Source: Pterobdella sp. o SKG-2022 (taxonomy: Eukaryota; Annelida; Clitellata; Hirudinida; Piscicolidae). Taken from it: DNA of 64,000 nt. Both the position numbers and the translations under genes were made by a program. Below the pieces are notes generated by a model. That model was not told where the DNA came from. It saw only the letters and a program-made list of their open reading frames with translations, and did no database searches. Each line of letters opens with the position of its first letter. Position 1 is the stretch's first letter. The stretch covers positions 6,995,759-7,059,758 of the forward strand of contig OZ038326.1 in assembly GCA_964035795.1 (NCBI GenBank). The letters are read 5' to 3'. This document shows positions 24,793 through 36,500 of this stretch, piece by piece.

Positions 24793-27700
24793 AGAAGGAC
24801 TTACTTACTTAGGCCGACTTTTAAGTCGAGCCAAAGTGATGAAGCTTCTCCATGATTCCCTGTCCAGCATTGCGTTCTCAATTTCTTTAGTGCTTTCTAG
24901 GTCACTGTCTCACGCCAGAGTGTCAACATAATTTATTGCTTTTCTTCCTCTTTTTGGGTTTCTTGCCAAAGGTTGCCACAGAACAAGTTTCGAAGCTATC
25001 TCTTCTCGGTGCCGAACACAATGACCGGCAAGTCTCAGTCTACGCTCTCTAACCTTACAGCTTAATTTTGGCAGATCACCGTACAGTTCTTCATTTGTCA
25101 CGTGTTGTTTCTAAGATATGTTTAATGCCATTCTAAGCATTCTGGTATAAGCTCCATTTAGTGATTTAGTTAAAGCAGAAGAGTCCATGTTTCAGAGTTA
25201 TAGAGCAGCACTGACTCGACCGTCACCAGAAATAACCTGATTTTTATTTCTCTGCTCATTGATGACTTCCAGATTTTTTCAAGTTTGTGACAAGCCATCC
25301 ATGCCTGCGCCTTCCTAGCTTTCACATCATGTTGACAGCATTTCATCCAACCACCTAATTACTTGAAATTGTCAACTTCTTCGATGAAACCATCACTGAT
25401 AGATTTGATGTCATTGATACTATCCTTGTTAAACCTCATCATTTTGGTCTTTTTGGCATTGCAGTATAATCCATTTTTTGCAGCTTCAAATTCAACTCGG
25501 TTCAGGAGCTTTTTGGCCTGAGCAATTTCGTGACATATGAGGGCGATATCATCAGCATAATCGAGATTAGTTTTTAATTCTGCTGAATATCGACGACTTC
25601 TTTTTGGATTAAGAATAAAACCAAGTTCTTCTTTACCATCAATGGCCATCTTGATAATTTTGTCAATAATAATGGTGAAGATATTGGGCCAGTGTGTCCC
25701 CTTGAAGAACGTCTCTTAAACTTTCAAAATGTTCAGTTTCACCATCAGGAGAAAGTACCTTAGCTCTTGTTCCCTCGTATAGTTTTCGTATGGCATTGAC
25801 AAGTTCGTTTGGAATTTCATATGCTTTGAGGATTTGCATCATTTTTGCTCTGTGAACGCTATCAAATGCTTTACTGAAATCCACAAAAACTATGGTTTCA
25901 GGAACATTATTTCTTTTTGCTTCTTCAATTATTCTTCGAAGGGCTAGAATGTGAGCTGTGGTATTTCTTTTAAGTCGAAATCCATTTTGGTTGTTTCTAA
26001 GTAGCGGGTCTAGTTGAGGTTGAATTCGATTTAGTATAAGCTTGTTCACTACTTTCGACATGACAGCTGACAGACCGATTCTTCTATAGTTTGATGCATT
26101 ACTGAGGTCCCCGTCTTTTGGTAGAGGTAGAATGTTGATGTCAGACCATTGTTGGGGCTTGTGACCGTCTAAAAGAAGTGAGTTAGCAAATTCTAAAACG
26201 ATGTCGTCTATATTGCAGTATTTCAATAGTTCGTTTGGAATACCGTCTTCACCAAAAACTTTTCAAAGCTTAAGATATTTTTTCACTGCAAAATATGCTT
26301 TTTTGGTGAAAGGCCCAGTTTCTATCTGTAAATCTTCAAATATTGTTTGAACCTGGGCACCACAATCATCTGATATTGTAGGTTCCTTACCCAGTAAATA
26401 GCTGAAATGATTGTACCAGCTTCTGATCCTTTCACCTTTGTTCTTGCCTTTGAGAATGTCTTTTTTGGAGCTTCTACGACCACTTACATCTTTTATGAAA
26501 TTCCAGCACTTGGAGCATTGACCACGTTTGGCTGCTGTTTCAATTAATGTAATTTTCTGTGCCAATTGTTCTTCGCATAGGCTGTTGTAAATTCTATAAA
26601 GTTTCGCTTTCTCTGATTGGAGGTTTTCACTGGTAGTTTCATTTGCCTCTCTTTGATTTAAATCAAACGCTTTTTGAACTTTATATCTTTGTTCAATAAC
26701 CTTTTCATTATTTGCGAAGTTTGTCTTGTTTTTGTGTTCTCTTGTTTGAAGAAGTAAGTGAGCCGTTTCATTGTTTGCTTTTATTAGCTTATCATATTTT
26801 TCCGTGATATCTTCACCCTCAATACATAATTCAGCGTATCTATTTCTTAGCTGAATCGTATATTGATGTTGCAACTCTTCATTGTTGCTGAGTGCTGACC
26901 AGTTGTATAATTTCTTTTGTGCCGGTGTTTTGACTTTTCTAAGACTAAGTTTCAATCGAGCAGAAATGACTCGATGGTCGGAACCAATGCTCGCAAAGGA
27001 ACTCGCCTTTACATTCTTGATCGAATTTTTCCACTTTTTGTTAATGAGAATGTAATCTTGTTGCGATTTTGTTCCTCCCATATCTGATAGGTAGGTCCAT
27101 AGTTTTCCGGACTTTTTATGAAAACAGGTGTTTGCTATCATCAAATTGTTTTCTTTAGATAAGTTAAAAAGAAGTGCTCCATTATGATTCGTTCCTTGGT
27201 GATATGTGTACTTTGCTGTTTCATTTCCAATGTGAGCGTTGCTAGTAACGATTACCAGAACAATGTTGTGATTGGGACATTCTTTGATGGAGTCACTCAG
27301 CAAGCTGTAAGGCTCACTGTTGCCCTCCACATGAGAATAATGAACAAGGAGAGTAGTTGCAGGATTTCCATAGAAGTCTACTCTGAGGATTCTAAGGCTG
27401 ATAGCATTAATGATTGTAATGCAATCCTTCAACTTATTATTCATCATGAGTCCAACCCCGCCATTTGGCACATTTTGGTTATTTTGCCATGCACTTGAGG
27501 TTATGAGTAGATATCCATTAACCACTTTGTAGTTGATGGAATCGCTATGCATAATCTTGTGATCATCCAGTCCAATTATTTCCACACCGTTAGCTTTTGT
27601 CAAATGGAACAGTTCCGCCTGTTTAGCCTGACTGCGCAATGTTCTCACGTTCTGAAACGCAACGATTAAGCTTTTGCGACAGTCTAATGTTTGGCGACCT

Positions 27701-28290
27701 GTTCTGCATTTACCATCAGATGTACTCCTTCCAGGAGAATTTGAGAGCATATCGTCATTCTAGTTCAATAATGAACATGCTTGTACAGAAACAGGTCTTG
27801 AGTTAGGGGCTTCAACCCTAGTGCTGCGGTCATTCTTCATCATTTGGCTTTTCAGTGGCTTTATTAACTAGTGCTCGCCACGACTACTAGCAGGTGCTTT
27901 TATTCTCAGAATAACACATCTCAAAGTTTCTGTTCTTCCATGAACTGCTTGAGAAACAACAAGAAGGAAATGTCTTCAGCTTGCCGTAGACTTTTCACAG
28001 ACGCAGAGGCGGAAGCAGGAAAGTTTTGCACCATTGCCCTATGTTAGCCGGATCGCAGCCTTTCACTGCCAGTGTCAGATCTGTCCGCCTTGAGAGGCCC
28101 TACCTGAAACACAAGTTTCCGACGGCATAACTCTGACACAAACCTGTTACCATCCCCCACCGCGCGGAGGTCAGGGTTGGACTTTTTGAGAAGAACTATC
28201 ATGTAAATTAGAGGCAACAAAATAAAATAAAATAACCGGCGAGATTTTTTGCGACAGTAAAAACTCATAAATACGAAAATTCATCAGTTA
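24793..28290 (-). mobile_element. RTE-like LINE nested in the PLE (copy B)
   Basis: Same element and lesions as at 8,805-12,300: endonuclease ORF 27,750-26,263, in-frame TGA just after it, RT pieces 26,226-25,663 and 25,649-25,359, and C-terminal piece 25,101-24,910. The only difference noticed is T for C at 27,598, which is synonymous in the endonuclease ORF. Confidence 0.85.
24910..27750 (-). pseudogene. Broken ORF2 (endonuclease-RT) of the nested LINE (copy B)
   Basis: The translated pieces are identical to those of copy A. The catalytic YADD box and the endonuclease SDHR motif are still present, but an in-frame TGA, a frameshift after GDTLA and a TAA in the FKYLG motif prevent a continuous protein. 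Sharing all lesions with copy A shows the lesions pre-date the 12.6-kb duplication. Confidence 0.85.
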
Positions 28291-28321
28291 TTAATAGAAA
28301 TAATTCAAAATACGTCCAATA

Positions 28322-29653
28322 ATTGATCAAACTGGTACTTGCTACTACAATCTTAGAAAATTCCTTGCTGATTACCTTAAACCCCTGGCTGAAAATCAAT
28401 TTACTGTTTCCAACACGCAATCCTTTCATTCCCTCTTGAACAGTTTACCCCCACTCCAACATGACGAGGAAGATGTCTCTTATGACATTGAGTCTCTCTT
28501 AACTAATGTTCCGATCAGAGAGACCATTGACTACATCAACAAAGAAATTTATGAATTAGGGAAACTTCCCCTTCTGTGCAGCAGACAGATATTCTCAAAA
28601 CTCCTGTTGAAAGCCACCACAGAGAATGTTTTTTCAGCAAATGGAAAGCTATATAAACAGATAGATGGCGTTTCCATGGGAGGTCCTTTATCGCTGGTGT
28701 TTTCTGGTTGCTTCCTAAACCATATGGAAGAAAAGGTAGTTGTCTCTGAAAACCCACTATTCTACGTGAGATATGTGGACGACACATATGTTAGAAGAAA
28801 GAAAAACAAGAACGATATTCTTTTCAATGCTTTAAACTCTTTCCAAAAAAATATAAAATTGACCGTTGAAGTAAATCCAACTAAATTCCTCGATACCCAA
28901 ATATCTAGATACCCGGACGGCTCCCTATCTTTTAAAGTGGTACAAAAAGAGAGAAAATTACCAATCCATTGGACGTCAGCGATCCCTAAACAATACAAAA
29001 GAAATCTTATAAAAGGAGATTTACATAGAGCTAACAGGATCGGGTCTGACTTTGAACTGAAAAAGAGTGAGATACGTCAGAAATATAAACGTGCTGATTT
29101 TTCTGACAGGTTTATCATGTCTGCTTTTGAACAATTCGACACCCCCAAGGATGAGGGTTTGATCCCAAGCTGGCTTGTTGAAAATCAGAGGAAATTACAC
29201 TTCAAAGTTCCTTACTGCCCAAAAAATGAGTTGTACATACACAAGTGCATTGATAAATTAAACTCATTCACCAAAAACGTTATCACGTCTTCATACTCCT
29301 GTATCACGTCAAAAATAAGAACCCACTTCCCTCTTAAAGACAAAATTTTGTATGTACACAATGTGATATACAAAGGGGAATGTAGTTGTGGGGAAACGTA
29401 CTTGGGAGAAACTAAAAGAAACGTGGAAGTGAAATGGGTGGAACATGAAGCGGTGAAAGGAACTTCTGAACCAGCAAAACACATGTTGAAGAACCCTACA
29501 CATAAATTCTCGTGGAGAACTTTGATGCGAGCCCCCCAAGATTGGAGAAAAAGGCGGATATTGGAAGCTTTCTTAATTAAAATTCAAAACCCTACTTTAA
29601 ATGACCATAAGGACGTAAGGAATTTATTATTATTTAGAAATGGTGTTACATAA
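28322..29653 (+). CDS. PLE reverse transcriptase / GIY-YIG endonuclease (5'-truncated)
   Basis: The open frame continues from about 28,322 to the stop at 29,653, about 443 residues. The RT part includes [19 protein letters not shown], the motif [17 protein letters not shown] and the catalytic YVDDTYV. The C-terminus is a Penelope-type GIY-YIG endonuclease: [13 protein letters not shown], then a HEAV segment, [11 protein letters not shown], and [14 protein letters not shown] with the expected Glu. No stop or frameshift occurs in this stretch, so the loss is at the 5' side, where the LINE lies. The copy at 45-47 kb shows the missing N-terminal part. Activity in cis is unlikely without it. Confidence 0.9.
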   Translation: MDQTGTCYYNLRKFLADYLKPLAENQFTVSNTQSFHSLLNSLPPLQHDEEDVSYDIESLLTNVPIRETIDYINKEIYELGKLPLLCSRQIFSKLLLKATTENVFSANGKLYKQIDGVSMGGPLSLVFSGCFLNHMEEKVVVSENPLFYVRYVDDTYVRRKKNKNDILFNALNSFQKNIKLTVEVNPTKFLDTQISRYPDGSLSFKVVQKERKLPIHWTSAIPKQYKRNLIKGDLHRANRIGSDFELKKSEIRQKYKRADFSDRFIMSAFEQFDTPKDEGLIPSWLVENQRKLHFKVPYCPKNELYIHKCIDKLNSFTKNVITSSYSCITSKIRTHFPLKDKILYVHNVIYKGECSCGETYLGETKRNVEVKWVEHEAVKGTSEPAKHMLKNPTHKFSWRTLMRAPQDWRKRRILEAFLIKIQNPTLNDHKDVRNLLLFRNGVT

Positions 29654-30125
29654 TAGGCCTTATTTTATTAGAGTTGTTTACACATTTTCATTTTTTTTAT
29701 TATCTCTGATTTACATTATAGTCCACGTCACTTTATTATTTTAGTAATATTTTGTGCAATAATTATGGGGTTATAAAAAATATACAAATGATGCATTGGT
29801 GAAGATGAAAACTGAGATATAGAAAAAAGAAAAAACTGCACTTAAGAGAAAGAGGAAGAAGAACGGAAACGGGAAAGAATGCTGGTAGCATTGCCACGGG
29901 CAATTGCAAGGGAAATCTTCTGACGCAACCATACTGCCTTCAAAGGAGCATATGGGGTTTAGAATTAACTTTTATCTGTTGCCATAGTAATATCAATAAA
30001 ACGGTTTCTCATACTTGAAAATGTTACGTTGTTAACGAAAAGCTTCGTATCTTAATAAACTTACTAGTGTTCTCAAATTATATTCATTTAACGGTTTGGC
30101 TTTTAAAAAAATCAAGATAGAAACA

Positions 30126-30594
30126 CTTTACTAACCAAAAAAACTAACGCTAACGATAATAACTATAATAATAATCAACCAAATATTAAAAGCACACAGA
30201 AAAGTCTTAGCTCATATTTATATAGATGCGTGGTCACTTTTTACAGGCATGCCAACGGGCATGCTCAAGTTTAGCACACAAATTCATAACTAAACCTAAA
30301 TTACCCTTAACGGAAACTAATATTATTTTTAAAAAAATGATGATCTTATTCAAATCAAACCACTGTCTCACTTGTCTTGACACAACAAGACAAACTTTAT
30401 GATAGCGTAAAAATATTTTGTAAAACAATAAGACACAAAAGTATTTGAAGGACATGTATAAAATAAGATTAATTACAATTTTTTCTAAAGTTTACTTTTA
30501 TACGTCGTGTCCGTTGCTTTACGAAATTTTGTTGTTACGACTCCTATTAATTTATTGAAATTATTAATGAAAAATTTAAATTTTTATTTGAAAA
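30126..30594. other. Upstream region of the zinc-finger gene
   Basis: AT-rich sequence between the right target-site duplication of the PLE and the first exon of the zinc-finger gene. The promoter is presumably here or overlaps the PLE end. I see no clear TATA or initiator motif that stands out from the background. Confidence 0.5.
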
Positions 30595-33500
30595 ATGAAC
30601 TTTGAAGAAAATAAATCTTTCTTTGTCAAAAATTTTAGAGATAACTTGTGTAATTTTTGCAAAAATTTTATAAATAGTACTTATCAGATAAGATTGGAAG
30701 GAACTATAATTATAACTGTAGATGATGAGAGTTTTTTAGTTATAAAATTAGATGAAGTTTTAAAAAAAGAAGGAAACAATCAGTTTTACCAAAACTATTC
30801 TGGAACAATGTCTAGGTCTAATCTGGCCCCAAAAGGGACTTTAAAATTTAAAAAGCCTAGAGTTACCTCGAATAAAGGTTAATTATCTATATTTTTTTCT
30901 GACTATAAAATTTTCAGCCAATAATTTTCAACAAAACTTTTTAGCTAAAAATGCTCCATGTAGTCAGAAGAATCCTTCTATCAATAAAGTTATACATTTT
31001 ATTTTTTTATTATAAATTTTTTAGAATGAAATGTTCAAAACAATATAAATATTTAATATCTCACAGTCTCGTGCTCCTAAATTGGAAGCACTCCAAGCTC
31101 CTATATCTGAAAACAACTGCAGATCAAAAGAAAATATTTTTACTGAGATTTTGTCTTTTGCTCTTGATAAACTCTCTACTTCAGAAAATACTAAAAATGA
31201 AAATGCTGATAGTCACAATAACATTAGCAATAACAGTATTAATAGCAATAGCTTTAAACTAAGTAAGCAGCAAATCCAACATTACCAACATAATCGACCA
31301 CCACTCCAACAAAATCGCCCACCCCTTCAACAAAATCACCCATCTCTCCAACAAAATTGCTCTCCAATCCAACAAAATCGTTTTCTACTCCAACAAAATA
31401 ATTCAAAACCACAATATCAGCAAAGTCAACTTGTAAGGCTAAATCAGCAAAATATACAAAATAATTTTTCACAGCTAAAACAAAATTTACAAAATAGTCA
31501 AAATTCAATCCAGTCATTCCAAAATTCTCAGCAAAAAGCATTGACCATCCAACCATATCATCAACAACTTCATCAACCAAATTCATCATTCCATGTTCAA
31601 CAGGCAGTCCAACCAAATCAACAAAAACAACAACTTCAAGTTCGATTAAAAAAAAATATCAACCCAAGAAAGATTCAATTAACAAATTTGCAAACTTCTG
31701 ATGCAAATACCTTTGGCAATGCTGGTTATGGCCAAGCAGGCAAGCAACTTCAACACCCTAACACAGCACGCATGCACACCAAATATCCCCAAAATACAAT
31801 GGTGAACAACACCCAAAATAGTTTGCTAACACATTCTTCAGGTTACAAGACAATGCTTACTATTAAGTTTTTTAGGTCTTGAAATGTGGTTTAGTGCAGG
31901 AAAATCAGAAAATTAAACTAGATCTATGTAGAGTTTGCAATAAGCAAGTGATGGTTAACTCACTAATGTGTTCTTATATTTGTGCTAGGTGTGCAAAGAT
32001 TCCAAAAGTGTCCACAAAGTAGCTTAGGATAACATTTTTCTGAAATGTAAAAGTAGTATGGACCTAATCGCAAATCCTGTTGAATCTTTATATGATGGTG
32101 TTGAGACAGTGCATTTTTTTCTATAGTTGTGTAGTGAAGTTAATTCTAGCAGGAATTACAAGGCAGCAGTAACTGCAAGGAAGAGAATAAGCTGGGTGAA
32201 GTATAAAAAATGTAGCCATATTTAATCATCTAAGGCTCTTCTATATAAAACACAAAGACGAGTTTATGCAATCTGTGCTAGACCAACATTGTTATATGAG
32301 AGTAAAATTTGGTGTTTCTGGCAAATGAATTGGATGCTCTTTTACCATGTTTCTTACTAGTTTTTTTGATCAATACTGTTTATACTAAGGGCTATCAAGG
32401 TATAAAAACTTATTGCAGAAAAGAAAAAAAGCTTTTAAAAATTGATGTAGAAACAAAAAATGAAAAAATAGAATCCATTATAGGGAAATGAAAAGATGAT
32501 CCAAAAAAGCTGTGGTTGCAGCTATGAGCAATAAAACAGAGAAAGAATCAGATAAGCTTCATCACAATACTAATATGTCCATAAATTTTTTTAAGTTAAA
32601 AAAAAAGAAGAAGGTGGATTTAGAAGGAGGTAAGCGTATGAGGGGTAGAACCATTTAGGATTTGGTAGTCAAGAAAAAAGTAGAATATGAAAAAGTTATA
32701 TGGAAGGTAGAATGAATGTTGAAAAAACTTGGAATAATAAAACATCAGATGCTCTTCTTGTTGAAAGATCAGTGATGATAAACTCAGCCATGAAAATGGC
32801 AGAACTTCAGGTCTTTTAGAGGTCATAGAAATTATTAAATCCAGTCAACAGGGGAAAATTGAGGTATTAGGAACGTTATGTCAATATACTGAGTGGTCTA
32901 GACATGCTCACAAAATGGAAATCTAGCTTCCATACAAGAGTATACAAATCTGCAGTAAATGTTTTGTAAATCATTATATTGGGTATTAAACTCAATTTAA
33001 AATCCTGGTATCTAGCTGTTGGATTTTGTAGTGTCATGATGTTTGAGAATAAGATCTGGTTTTTGTCAGTTGACACGGCGCAGATGGTATCAAGATATCT
33101 TTCAATAAAATTAAAATTGAAATTTTATCTTTCAAAACAACTGTTTTCAGATAACTTCAATCAAATAGCTCAACAACTTGGGACCATTGCCGACTCCAAA
33201 GCGAATGTTTCAACAAGTTCTCAAAGTTTCATGGAGTACTTGTATTCATATAATTCAAATGGTCCTACAGAAACTTATAATTTTGATCTTCCTATCTCCA
33301 AAGAACTTTTACCCTCAATTTCAAGTTTGCAACCAAAAAAGCAACAACAACCTATACTGACACAAAATGAACCAGCTTTTCTACCATACATGTTGCCACA
33401 AGAACCACAAAACCAACAAAATTCTCAACCCCAACAACTTCAAAATCAACCTCTTTTTAAATTTCGACAACATCAAAATCAACTTTTCTCTCAATCTCAA

Positions 33501-36500
33501 CAACAACGACAAAATCAACCTTTTCCTCAATCTCAACAGCAACAAGATCTTTGTCATTCTCAACAACAAAAGAATCAACTATCTCTTCAATCTGATAAAC
33601 AAAACCAACAAGATCAAAATCAATCTTCTTTTAAATTTCGACAACATCAAAATCAAGCTTTACTTCAATCTTCACAACAAAATCAACATCTTTCTCATTC
33701 TCAACAACAAAATCAACATCTTTCTCATTCTCAACAACAAAATCAACATCTTTCTCATTCTCAACAACAAAATCAACCATTTCTTCAATCTGATCAGCAA
33801 AATCAATATGTTCCTGTGTCTCAACAACAAAATCAACCATTACTTCAATCTCATCAACAAAACCAACTTTTCGAACCTCAAGCATATCCTTCACGCAAAA
33901 CTCATGAGGTCAAATTGAGTGTCACCAGCTCGGATGTGCCACCACAACAGATTGCACAGCCCAGAGACCACCAAGTAGCTCACAATACCATATCGAACCA
34001 GCCAGAACCATCAACAATGACAACAAATGCTACAAGCACTTGTTTTCAATCATCGGATATAGTGCTAAATAATTTATCTCAAAACTTAGTATCCACTAGC
34101 ATACCTCACAAGGGGCTTTTGCCCATTAACCATTTGTCTCCTACTGAGTTTTTCAATGTGCCAGATTTTTCTCCCCAGAAGCTTTTGAGAGCTAGCAGCA
34201 GTCAAAATTGCTCCACAGTTCCAAATTTCCCACCGAAAAACCACAAAAACTTGGTCGAACTCTCCTCTCAACATTGTGTGAATAACATTTCAAATTTTGA
34301 AAACTCCAGTAATGACGTTATTGACAAAACGAAAATTTCACTTGCCTCCCAAAGCATCCTCCACTCCTCCATCACTGACCTGCATCTCTCACCCGTCACA
34401 AGGCCATGCTCACCTGTGCAGCAAACTCAAACAGAATTCCACAATTTCAACATCATCGCATCAAATGAAACTGTGGAAACTTCCGGTCAACAATCCTCAA
34501 CTAAACAGACGCAAAAGGTAAGCAAGGCAAACTCGGGCACAGACATCAACAACAACTGCTCATCACTGAAAGAGAACATTTCGAAGATGATGACCCCAAG
34601 TGACTCCGGGGATCTGATAAGTGAGAGGTCAATGAATGGTCCCTTGAGTAATGAAGTCAATGTTTCTGCAAGCTTTGTCGATGCCACTGAATCACTTTCA
34701 CAAAACAATTGTAATGATTATTGCTCTGTCAAACGACGCATTAAAATGAACTTTAAGAAGGATGTCTTGAGCACCACGAACAGCTACACGAGCAATCTGT
34801 TAGAGGTGGAGGAGGATGAGGGCCAGAAAGGCGGCAAGAAGGGGTGTTATAAATATGACGAGAAAAATGAAGGAATTAAAGAAGACTTTCTTTATTGCAA
34901 AAAACTAAAATATAATATCAAAAATAATATTGCAAAGAATATTTTGGGTAAGCATAAAAAGAGTAAGAAGCACCAGTTAAAAGTAAAGAAGAAGAGCAGG
35001 ATGAGGTGTGAAGATTCTTGCAAGTCGAATGAGAGTGGTGAGTTAACTGACGTGTATGAGCACGAGAATGCAGATCAGGCTGAGCAGGAAGAAAGGAGCC
35101 ACTTGATGAACGATATAGATGCACAACTGAAGAAACAGAGGTCTTTCATTGATCATTCAAATGGCTTAGTGAATTTGAACAAGGAGAGGAAACTGAAAAG
35201 AAGACATAAATGCATGGGCGATGCTCCATCTCATCACAAAAATGACGTTCAAAACTTCAATCTCTTCTGCAAGGTTTGCACAATTTTAGTTCCATATTTT
35301 TGATTTAAACTTTAGATTTCTCGCTACAATTTATTTAAATAGCGCGCTTTTCACTTAAATTGGACATCTATCAGAGGCGCTTAGAGATGATGTCATTGGA
35401 GAGAATGGTGTCAAAAATGACAAAGGGGACTTTGTCATTTTTGACACCATTTTTTTAGCTATGAAAAGCTACTTGCATGACAAAAACACTATGAACGTCT
35501 GTTGAAAGAGGAGTTTGATTGGAATAAGGAGTCATTAGCACTAAACGATCCCACATTTGGACCGCGGCCTAAAATAGAAGTCAACACAGTGAGAAGGGTT
35601 TTAGGCATAATGAAGTGTGGTAAAGCAGCTGGTAGTTCTGGGGTTGTTGCAGAAATGTTGCAAGCTTCTGGGGAAGTAGGCATTAGCCCTATGACAGACC
35701 TTTTCAATGGTTTCTTAGATGAATATAAAATACCTGAAGACTGGAATACGAGCGTGATCCTCAACTGCTTCAAAAACAAGGGTGAGATGACTGACAGAGG
35801 AAATTATAGAGGTTTGAAATTCTTGGAGCACTTAATGAAGGTCTTCAAAAAGGTTGTTGAGGAAGAAATTAGAGGACAGGTAAGTATCGACTCAATGCAG
35901 TTCAGATTCTTGCCAGGTAGAGGTACTATGGATGCTATTTTCATACCTCGACAGTTGCAAGAAAGGAGTGTGTTTTCAAGACGTTGGCGTCAGCTCCATA
36001 CTTTGCACTCTATGTAACCACTGGGTTCACAAACGCTGTAGTGGCCTGAAAAGCAAATTAGCTTCTGCCATCAACTTCAAATGTAAGGCGTGTTTAGGTC
36101 CTCAAGTTAGTGATGATGATTATAAGGCCGTTGAACTTGATGGAAATAAATATGAAGGTTAACCAATTTTGTTATCTAGGAGATATGATTAGTGCTGGTA
36201 GTTGAGCTGAAGCCAGTACTATTGCCTGTGTAAGGTCTGGTTGGAAGAGTTTTAGGGTACTGTTATCTCTGTTAGCCAGTCGGATCATTTCACTTAAAAC
36301 AAAAGGGCGTTTATATGCTGCTTGCGTCAGGAGTGTTATTGTTTGTGGTAGGGAGACTTGGTCTCTTAAGGTGGAAGATACTACTAGAATATCCAGAGCT
36401 GATAAGATGATGATCAGGGGGATGTGCAATGTAAGCTTAAAGGATGGCAGATTAGTAGATGAACTGAGACAGACTGGGAATTCCAGATATCACTGAGGTG

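Larger units (their letters stand above)
15989..28581. repeat. Long direct repeat, copy B
   Basis: Second copy of the 12.6-kb block. It appears to be the structurally original one: the Lifeguard gene is complete here, with exons 1-4 immediately upstream in unique sequence. The PLE that contains the right edge continues to a proper end with a matching target-site duplication. Beyond 28,581 it continues into PLE coding sequence, whereas copy A changes to unrelated sequence after 12,593. Confidence 0.97.
24277..30112 (+). mobile_element. Penelope-like element with inverted 5' copy of its own end and a nested LINE
   Basis: The element is bounded by the 13-bp direct repeat CAAGATAGAAACA at 24,264-24,276 and 30,113-30,125, a target-site duplication. 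Inside, left to right: an inverted copy of the element's 3' end (24,277-24,743), a minus-strand RTE-like LINE (about 24,793-28,290), then the plus-strand PLE RT-endonuclease ORF and 3' UTR ending in ACGAAAAGCTTCGTATC and TTACTAGTGTTCT. The two outer ends are therefore inverted repeats of each other. PLEs are known for unusual inverted or tandem terminal arrangements. The N-terminal half of the ORF is missing, displaced by the LINE. Confidence 0.88.

Noticed and set aside
30951..31262. 103-residue ORF starting MLHVVRR
   Set aside because: It overlaps exon 3 of the zinc-finger gene in another frame and is hydrophobic by AT composition; the spliced frame is better supported.
33367..33918. Asn/Lys/Ile-rich 183-residue ORF
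   Set aside because: Out-of-frame reading of the glutamine repeat of the zinc-finger gene; the other frame is open for 2.1 kb and splices correctly.
35932..36162. PHD-like zinc finger exon (CTLCNHWVHKRC)
   Set aside because: The Cys block is part of the degenerate LINE, flanked on both sides by LINE RT and C-terminal segments.
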